From: Hygrocybe punicea
Lineage: Eukaryota; Basidiomycota; Agaricomycetes; Agaricales; Hygrophoraceae
Length of the DNA: 64,000 bases
Direction: 5' to 3'
NCBI GenBank assembly: GCA_963556145.1
Contig: OY744463.1
Span: 6,882,001-6,946,000, forward strand
Positions 45,063 through 56,200 of the stretch are shown piece by piece; position 1 is the first letter of the stretch; every line of letters starts with the position of its first letter. The notes under the pieces are model-generated. The model saw nothing but the letters and a program-made list of their open reading frames with translations, made no database searches and was not told the origin of the DNA. Made by a program: the position numbers and the translations under genes.

Positions 45063-46290
45063 TCAGAACTGGACGTTGAAGCAGATGGAGAGGTCAACCG
45101 TGGCCATCAAAATGGGGTTATGGGAGGGCAGGGCACAGAGGGTGTTGAAAACGTCGACGGTGTTGGAGTTGTCAGTGAACAGAGCAATGCGTGAGGGAAA
45201 GGGGCGGACGTTGAGGAGAGTGTAATGGAGGGCAGAGAGAATGGCGAGGGCCTCAAGGTAGAAGATCCGTTGGTCGGGGACGGTGAACAGGCACTGGTGA
45301 CCGCAAAGTAGGCGTGGGGACCAGAAACCCATCCTGGTCAGGCAGGCATCCGAAAATAAAGTAAAGTCGGCATCAGATGCAGACCAAGCAACGGAGGAGA
45401 GCAGGTGGATACCTGCGGATGCCTCGACGTGTGAAGCGATCCAGGAGAGTTCGTGGACCACTGCAGAGTTCACCCAGAGACGTTCGTGGGGAACGGACTT
45501 CCCGGACATCTTGTGATACAAAGACGACAGGCCAGTGCGTAAAAGGGGGTAAACATTGAGTGCCCAATTCACCCAGCCAGCCATACGTTGGAAGTCACGT
45601 AGGGGATAGCGGCGGCCGGGGGTGGCAAACGAGCGGAGGGCATTGAGAAGTTTGGTCCGGCGGTCGGGGGGCATGGTGATGGTGAGAGCGTTGGGGTCAA
45701 CCTGGAAGCCGATGATCATGAGGGACTCCCCCCATTCCTGTTTCTTCTCCTCATGGGGGATCCCGAGGTCATCCCAGAGGCCGAGCAGGTGGACCTGCTT
45801 GGTGGGCATAAACTTGTTGTAAGGGCCATACCACGCGAGGTCATCGGCGAACTCCCAAGAGAAGTTATCGTTGATGTATGTGAAGAGGTCCATACCAAAG
45901 GACGGTGAAAGCTGGCCGAGGGTGACCTCCGAATCGCGTTGTTCCAAGAGGAAGGCACGGTGGGAAGGGTCAGTGATCGGCCAGTGCGAATTGTCCCAAG
46001 TAGTCGGGTAGTTGAGACTGGAGGTTTGGGCCCAGGGCCAAAAACCGACACATAAAGCGTTGCACACGGACTCCACAAACAGGCGGTTGGGGTGGGAGGC
46101 AAGGTAACTCGTGAAAACATCCACATGGATGGGGGTCACGATCGTGAAAAGTTCCAGGTGCTCGTGGATGGTGGAGAGGGCAGCGGTGTTCTGGAGTTCG
46201 TTCGGGGGGACTGTCGGCACCAGCGGTTCATGGAGGCTGGATAGCGCGACGGAAATGCGTTCCAGGCCAAAGTCATCCCAGACGAGGTAG
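45063..46290 (-). pseudogene. Ngaro RT remnant and RNase H-like region
   Basis: The frame includes RYLVWDDFGLERISVALSSL, FTSYLASHPNRLFVESVCNA, WDNSHWPITDPSHRAFLLEQ and SEVTLGQLSPSFGMDLF. It then jumps directly to TYINDNFSWEFADDLAWYGP. Relatives have about 150-200 residues of RT palm between these two points and a YVDDN catalytic motif; here it is YINDN, so the first Asp is Asn. Downstream are MIIGFQVDPNALTITMPP, RRYPLRDFQRMAGWVNWALN and an RNase H-like part (FTLFSDACLTRMGFWSPRLL, FYLEALAILSALHYTLL, ALFTDNSNTVDVFNTL). The palm deletion and the motif change make it inactive. Confidence 0.7.
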
Positions 46291-46304
46291 CGAGCGTACT
46301 TCAG

Positions 46305-47571
46305 TCAGTGGGACCAAGGATCAGGGCTGCTTAGGTGGGCAGTCGGGAGCCCTGTGTGAGGTGGAGTGACACTTGGAGCAATGGTGGACGTAATTGCATT
46401 TGTTCGTGGAGTTGGGGCACTTATTGTCGTTCCAACGGCGGCAAGGATCTCAGCGTCGAGTCTGAGGGGTGATACCAGTTGTGCGCCGTGGTTCGAGTTG
46501 CCTGTCCCATGAGTGGATCCAGTGGAGCTGGAGGTCCGCGAACTCGTTGGCGTCGGTAAGGAGGAGATCGCGCCGTTGTGCGACACGGATGCGGATGCCT
46601 TTGTCAAGGGCGATGACGCGTTGGTGTTGTTCTGCTGGTAGGGCCGCGAATAGTCCGGAAATGTAACGTCCGAATCGTCATAGTTCGTGTTCCCATAGCG
46701 GGAAGATGAATGCGGTGGCTTCCATGGTAGGTTCCCATGCAGTGATCCATTCGCCGTGTGAGGTGATGGTTTTAGCGGGGGAAGAAGGTCCAAGTGAGAT
46801 CTCGAAGGACCCGACTTGTTCCTTGCGCGAGTTTGTGGTGGAAGTGGTGAAGAGTCCAGACAGGACATGGTCAAGGTCGACGGTGCGCTCGGAGACGAGA
46901 CTGGTCCATTCCGAATGAGGGAACTGGGGGCAGGAAGCAGAGTTGAGTATGGACATGGCGGTAAACTTGATGTCTCGTGAGAAGTTTTCGAGTAAGGAAC
47001 GCGTTTTGTGTAAGGAGGGAGGGAGGACTGATGTATGGAGAGATTCCTGGATGATCCACGGGAAAAGGGCGATATTAACGCGCCGTTTCGCAGGATTAGG
47101 TTGGTCATCGGTATCATCGAGGGATTTACTGGCTCCACGTTTAGGCGGTCGAGTAACGAGAGGGTCATCTTCGTCGCGGGTTTCCCTGAGTGCGGCCTCC
47201 GGGTCCCTTTCACCATAATCGGCATTGATAAGTCGGTTGAGTGTGTTCGAACGATCGGATCCACCCTTTCGTACGTTGTCATAGCTGTCGAGCATGCGAC
47301 AATAGGCTCCGAAAGCCTGGCGATTAACGGTATCATCTTCGTGTACGGCTCCGAAAGGTATGGCACCGGTGAGTTCCAGGATAGCCATGGGCTTGTTGAT
47401 TTTGCCTGCACGGTAATCCTTGGTGACCTTGACGCACATGTCCCTAACCGTTGGTTCAAAGGTCGTTTCCAGGTCGAATGATGTCGCCTGGGTCTGGTTT
47501 TGTGCTTTGTTGGTGTTTTCATTATGAGGCATTCGTGACGATGTAACGAAGTTTGATTGCGAGAAAACCAA
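46305..47571 (-). pseudogene. Ngaro gag-like protein
   Basis: It starts near MPHNENTNKAQNQTQATSFD and contains TTFEPTVRDMCVKVTKDYRA, GSDRSNTLNRLINADYGERD and INIALFPWIIQES-type blocks. It ends in a cysteine/histidine region CRRWNDNKCPN..CNYVHHCSKCHSTSHRAPDC, a likely RNA-binding knuckle. In-frame TGA codons at 46678-46680 (WEHEL*RFGRY) and 46450-46452 (TRR*DPCRRW) interrupt it, both in a CGA-like context. The same protein is encoded by the second copy at 61127 and 63707. Confidence 0.75.
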
Positions 47572-47856
47572 AAAACTAAAGGCTATGAGAGATCAGAAGT
47601 AACTAGAGAAAAATAAGGAACAACATACTTTGGAGGAGACAAAAGGACTGGTAGCAGAAAACGTCTCCTCCGAAGTAAATAAAGAAAGAGAAACTGAAAC
47701 CACGACATGGGAAAAAGGGGTGGAAACCCCGGGGTGAAACTCGAGGAAAGGAGAGGTGCAAGGGCTCTCGATCACAGAGGTGAGTGCAGTCCGTGCGAGT
47801 CTTGAACCGTAATGTCGGGCATGATTAGACTACAATAAAGAAAACTTTAAACTCAG
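47558..47856 (-). repeat. Ngaro split repeat A1
   Basis: Element 5' end. It begins (minus strand) CTGAGTTTAAAGTTTTCTTT and ends TTTTCTCGCA just before gag. It probably contains the promoter. Confidence 0.85.
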
Positions 47857-48800
47857 TTAATATTGTCCGTACAACGCCGCATACGGCCTGATAATCAGAC
47901 TGTGGCCCACATCCTGCGTGAGAATTGTAACAGGAAGACCACAACATTTCATAGGAATGTATGTAAGGCATAGTAAGGGTAACCCTTGCATATGAAATCT
48001 CAACACCTTACCCAGGACCATGGGCAGACCTCATCTCAAAGTCTGAGTCCTCATTGACTCCTCAATCTCTTCATCTGAAGCTGAGGAAATCAAGACTGGT
48101 GTGATGGTGAGTTTGATTGTAGACCTGGATGAGGAATCTACAGAAAGGGGATGATCAGCTAAGAAGTGATCTGAGAAATTCAGTTTCTATAGAGAAGTCC
48201 AATCAATCCAACCCAAATCCGGGGGTTCCGGAATCAGAGGGAGAGTGTGGGGGAAAGGACAAAGAGAGGTGTAGACGATATGAAGAGAGGACTAAGAAAT
48301 AGAGCTGAAGTGGGATGATAACCTGTATTTCTATATCTATATGTTTTGTAGTGTAAATGTACTACTTTTATACTACTACTATGAAGGATCCTGTGCTGTA
48401 GTAACTATGTACTACAAACGAAGGCTGTAAATGATAGGGGGCAAGTGGAGAGAAGGATAGGAGGAGTGGTGCTATGTACTAGGGGATGGGAAATGAAGAT
48501 ATATGATATACAACTATATACGTACTGATTCCAGGTCGTTAGGGACATTGCATCATGAGCAGGAATGATTCCGGAGGTGGAATCCGGAGCGGAATTGATA
48601 GGAAAGACTGGAGTCGAGCAGAATCGATGATATGGGAATGGGAATGGATGGGAATGGAGTCAGATATGAAGAGGATACGGATCCACACGATCCGGAGCCT
48701 CTACACCAGCAGGTTTACCTCATACTGGAATATGGCGTTCATCTGATTGTCGCCCTGTGATACATAAGATCAGGGTCTAAGCCTGCTTGAAGGTAACACA
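47857..48800. other. Non-coding, low-complexity stretch
   Basis: Contains short TACTACTTT repeats near 48360 and GGAATGGGAATGG repeats near 48630. A short frame near 47890 (RIRPDNQTVAHILRENC) has the look of a retroelement C-terminus, but it is too short to assign. Confidence 0.35.
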
Positions 48801-48808
48801 CCTGATCT

Positions 48809-50332
48809 TAGACTGTCCAGAGTCCAGTCCTGGACCTCTTGGACCTGGGTCTGGACCGGACTGGACAGGGAGGTCTGAGGGTCTGGGCCAGAGCATTGTT
48901 GGACCAACCCTCTTTGGAGAGGTCCAGGGCCAGCTTGCTCATGGCCTGGACTGCAGGGTCGGACCGGGGTTGGACCTGGACTGGCCCTACACCTTCAAGA
49001 TAAGTTTTTTTTCTGATGTTAATTTTAGTAACTAAGGTAAATGAACACAAATGACTCAACGACCACATCACCACCACCCACACAGGAACAACAATGGAGA
49101 GTGAGGCTGGGAGGGTGGTGCAACCACCCACCGGCCCAGGTAAGTCTGCCATTTCATCCTCTGTGCCACCACCCTGCTGACCTTCTATCTTGAGAGCACG
49201 GGGACACGTCCAATGACATGTGCCCTGTGTGTCTGAGGTGTAGGACAAGGACAGCGATGACGGCAGCAGGGCACCACCAAAGACAACAACAATGATGACA
49301 AGGAGGAGTAGGAGATCGACAGGCTGGGAGGGTGGTGCACCCACCTCCCGGCCCAGGTAAGTTCTCCCTTTCCAATCGCCATCCCACCACCTTGCTAATG
49401 GTTCTATACCCCGAGAGCACAGGCGCATGTCCAATGACATGCCCAGTGTCCCTCAGGGTGTTGACAATGACAGTGATGAGGATGGGAGGGTGACAATGGC
49501 GATATCAACATGGGCAGACTGCCACCAGCTTCCCACTCCCATTTCCACCTCGCGAACACGTACAGATGTGTCAATTGATGCGGTCTGTTGTTCGCGAGGT
49601 TTTTGGGATTGCATAACAACGCATCTCCATGTTGAACACATCGTGAAGATGCGTCAAGTGCAGATGACAGGCAAAGAAGCCCCCCCAGTACCTCGTGACA
49701 CCCCTGTCACATCGATTGATGTGGATGCGGTGTTCACAAGGTGTTGGAAGCACTTGTGACCCCTCCATCTCCCCTCGCACCATGGCAGTGACAATGACGA
49801 CACCAACATCAAGGTCTGCCAGGACAGGGACAATGAGGACCACCACAACGACCACAATGATGATGGCCATGATGATGCCAGCTGATTGGCCAACGGCGAT
49901 GAGGTCGACAACGATGAGGATGGAGGAGCAGATTTGGCCAAGGCCGGGGACACAGAACGACAACGATGAGCACCCACCGCCTTTAAAACACCTTGCGAAC
50001 CGTGTGGGCCATGTCAATTGACATGGCGCTGCATTCACGAGGTTGTAAGTGGGTGGTGGGATGTGATGAGGATACCCATGTAGCACCCATGGATCGTATG
50101 GGTTGGTACTCCATGACGGGTACAGTTTTCATGGGTGTGGGTGCAGTATTGGTAATCCCAACCCATACCACACCTGTGGTCAACCCCTGGATGCGGTGTT
50201 TGAGGTAGTAGCCAAGGGGCCAGGTCCTGGACCAGCCTGAACCTGGACCAGCCCCCATGGACCCGGGCCAGTGAGGTCCAGGTCCAGCAAAATTGCCCTG
50301 GACCTGGCCTGGACTGGCCTTTGGACAGTCTA
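48809..50332. mobile_element. hAT-like non-autonomous element (C)
   Basis: Ends TAGACTGTCCAGAGTCCAG and the inverse of TAGACTGTCCAAAGGCCAG. Subterminal GGTCCAGG/CCTGGACC repeats lie at 48820-48985 and 50215-50330. It is flanked by a perfect 8-bp duplication CCTGATCT (48801-48808 and 50333-50340). The interior has two imperfect ~130-bp repeats (49104-49230 and 49321-49455) that include splice-like CAGGTAAGT sites, and several TCAATTGA-centred palindromes. No transposase. Confidence 0.92.
49548..49599. repeat. Imperfect hairpin centred on TCAATTGA
   Basis: Outer arms CCTCGCGAACA and TGTTCGCGAGG surround TCAATTGA. The same design recurs at 50685-50737 in element D, with degenerate versions at 49988-50042 and 50826-50880. 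Confidence 0.8.
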
Positions 50333-50357
50333 CCTGATCTTGATGCCTTTCACAGGC

Positions 50358-51704
50358 TAGTGCTACCAAAGTTCAGTTCAGTCCAGTTCAGACCCATTTT
50401 GGCTGAACTCTGAACTGAACTCTGGGTTCAGTTCAGACTTTCACATGAACTGAACCTGAACCACCCTGAACTGTTCGCATTTTTTTTTCAGGGCCCGAAC
50501 CGGGTTCATGAACGGTTCGGACACTCAATTTTATTATTATCACGCATTTTACCAAAAAAATTTACTATATATTACTGTAACTATTCAATCTCATTAGGAA
50601 TCTCATTATATTGTGGTAAATATTCAAATATGGCGTTACCCACAGGTATTGCCTGGCACTGGTGAGGCACCCACCTCCCGGTAACCTCGCGAACATAGCC
50701 CCGACATCAATTGATGCCGGGCTGCGTGTTCGCGAGGTGATAGCTGGGGTGGGGACCGGGTCTCCCTGCCTTGGTGCTGCTGCTTGTGCCTGTGACCTTG
50801 CGAACGGCACACCAGCGCCCTGTAACCTCACGAACATAGCCCCAACGTCAATTGACGCCAGGCTGCGTGTTTGTGAGGTGTTAGACGGGGATGGGGGCCT
50901 GGTTAGATGGCATGGGCATTGGCGTGGTTGGGGCACTGGTGTTGGCATGGTTGGGGCATTGGTGTTGGCGTGGGCGTTGGTGCTGGTGCCGGTGCTGCTT
51001 CTCCTGCTGCTGCTGTTGTTGTCACTGGGCTGGTGTTGGTGCCGCTGCTTCTCCTACTGGTGGTGTTGTGCTGTTGCCAGCCCCGGTGCTATTGCTGCTG
51101 GCTCACATAGTTAGTAACATAGAAATGAATAAAAATACTTACCAGTATCTGCAAACCCTTCGTCACTGCCGCTGATGGTGGTGGTGCTGGTGGTGCTGGT
51201 CAGTACCGGTGTTGGTGTTGATGCTGCGATGCTGGTGCTGGTGCTTGCATTGTGCGTCGTCATCGTTGTCATCGTCGTTGTCGTCCATCTGGTGGCTGCC
51301 AATTTGGTGGTGGTTGGTAGAAGAGCCTACAAAACTATTAGTCAATGAGTTACAAATGATAATAAAAGTATAACTTACCTATTTGCCTCGAACGCAAGCG
51401 TTCGAGGCTTTTCAGAGTGGTGGTTGTTGGTGGCTGAGAATAAAGTTTGACTAAAATGGAAATTTGCTGGATCGGCATGTGAGTAAAAACTTTCGTTTGG
51501 AGCGCAAAATATCATACCTGCGGACATCGGTTTGGCAGTTCTGAACCACTCGTGAACCGTTTAGACAACCCGGGGGTTGCCTGAACCCCGAACCGGACCC
51601 GGGGTTCAGTTCAGCCCAAGGTGCTGGACTGAACCGAACTTCCGGTTCAGTTCGGAGTTCGAACTGGGTTCGGTTCGGTTCTGAACTGAACTTTGGCAGC
51701 ACTA
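50358..51704. mobile_element. hAT-like non-autonomous element (D)
   Basis: Ends TAGTGCTACCAAAGTTCAG and the inverse of TAGTGCTGCCAAAGTTCAG. Subterminal GTTCAGTTCAG repeats occupy 50370-50525 and 51535-51690. The flanks TCACAGGC (50350-50357) and TCACAGAC (51705-51712) are an 8-bp duplication with one mismatch. The interior holds two ~53-bp hairpins with CGCGAACA arms and GGTGTTGGTGCTGG-type simple repeats (50930-51250). No transposase. It interrupts the Ulp1-like gene. Confidence 0.92.
50685..50737. repeat. 53-bp imperfect hairpin in element D
   Basis: CCTCGCGAACA at 50685 and TGTTCGCGAGG ending at 50737, centred on CATCAATTGATG. Same design as 49548-49599. Confidence 0.85.
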
Positions 51705-51712
51705 TCACAGAC

Positions 51713-52770
51713 ACATAAGAGTACCTGGAGCCTAGCTATGGCTACATGGTGCCAATCAGTCAATGGGTACCATTGTGGTATAAAATGGTGTGCAAGTGCA
51801 TTTCCGGCAAGAAGACCAAAGAATGTGTTGTTTTGGTAGGTGATTAACATATTTTTGTATTTGAACATTGCCAATGTGAAGATTTTGATCCATGAGTCCA
51901 GAAGACCCTTCACCTCCACTTCCATTTCCCAGTCCAGTGAATCCCCATTCCAAATCACTTTGTTGAGGAAGTCCACAACAAGGGCAACCCAGTGAGTGTC
52001 TTTGCAGTTATAGATTGTCCCCAACTGATTGTATTTTCCTGACATTAGTGACTTCCCTATGATGTCCAAATGATGTGGTCAGGAACATTCACACCGCTGG
52101 CAGTGGTGAGCAGAATAAGCATTGCAAAGACTGGAGATGAAGTGTGCATCTTGTATTGTAACTTTTGTTGAATCATCATGGCAATTGTTGATCTCGTGCA
52201 TGAGCAGGTCAAGCATTTGATTCTCATGGGCTATACCAAGCCAGCCTAATGTAGCATATTTGTGTAAGTGGATAATGTTGCTCATGTTACTAAACCCTTG
52301 GACTGATCCAGACCATGGCAACTGAGACAGGGACATGTAGACCCTGTCCACCAGCTCCTGGACCATGGCTCCCTGTCTATGAAGGCCTTTCAGGGTCTGA
52401 TAGGATAGCATCCAGCTCTGCTGGTTGTCGAGAATGAGATGGACTTCATTCCAGTCGGTGATAACCCAAAGGGGAAATTCACTGCTGATCCATGTACTAC
52501 AGATTTTGCAATCCATGGGGAGGATGATGTTACGCATTTGATGAGGTCTTTGATGATAGATTGGGAGGGTACCAGAGCAGCAAGGAGTGTTGCAATGTCA
52601 TCCAGAGAAGCATTGGGCTGCAGTCTTGACAAGGAAATGTTTTTGGCCTGAAGCTGAGGTGGTGCATTCAATTTTGGGGGAATGTTAAATGTAAGAAAAT
52701 CTTGGACTGATAAAGATTGACTAGGGAGCCTGAGTTGGAGGGGAATCTTATGCTCGAGCATTGGAGCTAT
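51713..52770 (-). pseudogene. Ulp1-like (SUMO protease fold) gene, broken
   Basis: Minus-strand pieces match the Ulp1-type proteins linked to basidiomycete transposons: LNAPPQLQAKNISLSRLQPN, SLDDIATLLAALVPSQS, SSPWIAKSVVHG, FPLWVITDWNEVHLIL, MSLSQLPWSGSVQGF and ENQMLDLLMHEI. The peptidase region follows, DTHWVALVVDFLNKVIWNGD, giving His and Asp. The catalytic Cys is missing: FFGLLAGNALA is found where SCGLLAWNAL is usual. A frameshift near 52475 and a TGA at 52079-52081 break the frame, and element D cuts it at 51712. Active members cleave ubiquitin-like modifiers. Confidence 0.65.
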
Positions 52771-52831
52771 GGTACTAAATTTTTCATGGAAGTATGTATA
52801 TTAACGATGTGGCGAAATCTGCCACCTGTTA

Positions 52832-53083
52832 CACTCAGTAAAAGTGGAAATTCAAGTGAAGTCAGGCAAGTGTCAAGTGACGGGCAAGTAAAATTCACCA
52901 AAATGACAAATGGTCGTGTATTAGTCTATTAGTTGATTTATTGAGGGAAAACTACGACTAGATGTGCCTGAGAATAGTCTGGTGCTGGTGTTGTGGCAGT
53001 CCTTCTAAAGTTAACCCAAAGTCAGGAAGGTCGTTTTTGAGAATTTTACCTGACTTGACTTGAATTTCCGCTTTTACTGAGTG
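52832..53083. mobile_element. Short MITE with ~40-bp terminal inverted repeats
   Basis: The ends CACTCAGTAAAAGTGGAAAT and the inverse of CACTCAGTAAAAGCGGAAAT continue as imperfect inverted repeats to about 40 bp. It is flanked by TTA on both sides (52829-52831 and 53084-53086), and GTTAC surrounds both ends. The 3-bp duplication with a CACT end is closest to CACTA-type or PIF-type elements. No coding sequence. Confidence 0.7.
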
Positions 53084-53245
53084 TTACATGTCATGGACTT
53101 CTGGCGGCTTGGTCATTTCGCCAGCGGTGTCACGTGTCACACGGCCCGGCGAACTGAACGGATTGGTACACTCTTTATTATAAGCAGATTGAGCTCAATT
53201 TCACATAGTTACTAGTGCTACCTTCGAAATGTCCGGAAGAAATTC
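53084..53245. other. 3' flank of the NACHT-WD40 gene
   Basis: Short non-coding stretch; nothing recognised. Confidence 0.35.
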
Positions 53246-56200
53246 CTATACATGAGTGTTTTGACACTTGTGCCAATCAGTTCCACAGACAAATCTACTC
53301 AAGTCAAGTTTAGTTACTTGTCTGCCAATCACAACTTTATTCTTTGGCCACCACAACCCCGCACGATTTGCCGGTGGCACCCAGAAAAGAAGCTCTGAGT
53401 GCCTGCCCAGTATCCACCCATTTGCTAACCTCGAGTCGTAACTAAAGCCAGAAGGGGTTGGTTCTCGAATTATGCCTCTGTATCCGGAGCTTTCAGTGGA
53501 TGTGCACGCGTCAACGATAGACACAACCCACCCTTCAGAATGCCTAGATACTAACTCATCTATCTCCGAGTCCCACACTCGCACCGTCCGGTCCGACCAG
53601 CCCGTGAGGATCCGCTTGTCATCCGGTGAAAAGGTGACCGAGTTGACCTTACCCGGCCCTTCGAAAGGTCCAGAAACCATCTCGCCCGTCTCAATATCCC
53701 ACACCCGCACCGTCTGATCTGCCGATCCGGAAACAATCCACTTGCCATCGTGTGAGCAGGCGACAGATCGAACTTCGCTTGAGTGCCCATTGAACAACCT
53801 CGAGACGACCACCCCATCTGCCCCAGTATCCCATACCCGCACTGAACAGTCCGCCGAGCCCGAAATGATACGCTTGCCATCAGGCGAGAACGCAATGGCT
53901 TTGATCCTATCTGTGTGACCTTCATAGGGCTCAGAGACCAACGTGCCCGTCTCACTGTCCCACACGCGCACTGTCTTGTCAAACGATCCTGAGACGATCC
54001 TCTTGCCGTCAGGCGAGAAGACAACGGCCCCAACGCTACCGGTATGTCCTTGGAAAGGAACAGCAATCATATCACCCGTCTTTGCATTCCACATCCGCAA
54101 TGTCTTGTCATATGAACCTGATACAATTCGCTCGCCGTCAGGTGAGAAGGCGACTGATCTAACCCATTTGGTGTGCCCTTCGAGGGGCTTAATGATCATT
54201 TCGCCTGTCTCGACGTCCCACAAACGCGCAGTCATGTCGTCGGACCCTGAAATGATCTGTTTGCCATCAGGCGAAAAGGCAACGGAAATAACCCAATTCT
54301 TGTGACCTTCAAGAGGCAGAGAGATTGCTTTGCCCGTCCAAGCGTCCCACAGACGCACCGTGAAATCTAACGAGCCCGAGACGATTCGCTTCCCGTCAGA
54401 CGAGAAAGCAGCAGACCTAACCTCGTCCATGTGCCCTTCAAAAGACCCAGGCGACACCTTGCCTGTCCCGACGTCCCAAATTCGCACCGTTTTGTCTGAT
54501 GCGCCGGAGACAATTCGCCTGCCATCTGGTGACAAAGCAACTGACTTGATCCTACCCGTGTGTCCTTCGAAGGGCCCGGAGACGACCTTGCAAGTCTCCA
54601 CATCCCAGACCCGAACCGTTTGGTCGGATGAGCCTGTCACAATTTGTTTGCCATCAGACGAGAAGGCAACAGATTTGACTCCGCCGGTGTGCCCTTTGAA
54701 CGGTTTAGATACCCCTTCGCCTGTTTCAGCGTTCCACAGCCGCACAGTATTGTCGTAGGAGCCTGAAGCAATCAACTTGTTGTCAGGAGAGAAGGCAACC
54801 GCTCTGATCCAATCTGTATGCCCTTTAATTGGCCCATAGATCAATTCACCAGTCTCTGCGTTCCACACCCGCACCGTCCAATCATCTGAGCCTGAAGCGA
54901 TCCGCTTGCCGTTTGGCGAAAACGTGACGGAGCTAACGCCAGCAGTATGCCCATTGAAAGGCTCAAAGACTGATGTTCCCTTCTCAGCGTCCCACACCCG
55001 TACCGTCCAGTCAAATGAGCCCGAGACGACCTGCTTGCCGTCAGGTGAGAAGGCGACGGATCTGACGGAATTCGAGTGGCCTGTGAATGGTTCCGAAATC
55101 GCCTTGCCTGCCTCAATATCCCACACCCTTACAGTCTGGTCAGCTGAACCAGAGACGATCCGCTTGTTGTCACGCGAAATGCTGATGGAATAGACATAAC
55201 CTGTGTGCCCTGTGAAGGCATAGACCTCATCGCCCTTCTTAGCATCCCACACCCTCACTGTCTTGTCGAATGAGCACGAGACGATCCGCTTGCCGTCATA
55301 CGAGAAGGCGACAGCACAGACTTCAGAAGTGTGTCCATCCAAGACATCCACGGGAACAGGCCAATTAGTAGCCTTCCCAACGTCGACAGAGAGCCGCTGC
55401 GGAAATTTTGATAAAAATTGTTCTGAAACAAGTGATCCAGATGGCGAAAACGGGAGAGCAGATATGTAGATATGGGGAGCACTCTGCGCAATAACAGTTC
55501 GAAATGTGGAGACAAAGCTGTTCGCATCTGTAGCAAATGCCGCAAGTACTTCATCATGGGCCTGAGAAAAAAATGATGAAGGTTGCAACGAGGTAAATAA
55601 CGCAAGGTCTTACCTTGATAATACTGGAAATGGATAGGAGGGCCGGCGAAGCAATGGAAACTTCATTTGTAAGGCTTAATACTTCCAGCCAATGCAGGAA
55701 CTGGTCGTAGAGCAGATTGCGGCCGTATTGAAGAAATTCGGGCTCGAAGGGTATCGCTTGAAGATGGTCCGCCCAAAAACAACATGAGTAGGAAAGGTGA
55801 GTGGGGATAAAACTCTCGATACGAGTTTTTAAATCTGGAACATCGACATTGGAGACGTAGGAAGTTTCCAATCCACAGATGTTGAACCGAAGCCAAGTTT
55901 TCATAACTTGGAAACAAACAAGAGCGATGTTCCGTTGGTGAAAGGACACGTCGATGAACCATAGGTGCTCCCCACAGCGATATTTGTCAGTCAGGTAGTC
56001 CCCAAAAGATGCATGAAGTGTTTCAACAGTTCGCTCCGCATTCAATCGGAGGAGACATCCCAATCGTTCTAGAATGAAACGGGACCTCCTGCCTCCATCC
56101 AACCCCAGAATCTTGTCGATGGTGGTATCCGACATTTTACGTCTGGCAATAAGAATTGTCCCTAGTATGGCCCGAAAATCCTCTGCAAACATACCACTAT

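Larger units (their letters stand above)
43176..47856 (-). mobile_element. Ngaro-like tyrosine-recombinase retrotransposon
   Basis: Reading the minus strand, the order is A1 (47856-47558), gag, RT/RNase H, tyrosine recombinase, B1 (43751-43631), A2 (43630-43346), B2 (43313-43176). This split-direct-repeat layout A-ORFs-B-A-B defines the Ngaro/VIPER group of DIRS-order elements, which integrate with a tyrosine recombinase instead of an integrase. The flanks are ..ATTAA and TTAAT.., and I see no longer target duplication, as expected. The copy is defective: gag has two TGA stops, RT lacks most of its palm domain, and the recombinase has a one-base frameshift. The end repeats are still highly similar. 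Confidence 0.88.

Noticed and set aside
47870..47960. Remnant of a LINE C-terminal zinc region (RPDNQTVAHILRENC)
   Set aside because: Too short and lacks the full Cys/His set; could be chance.
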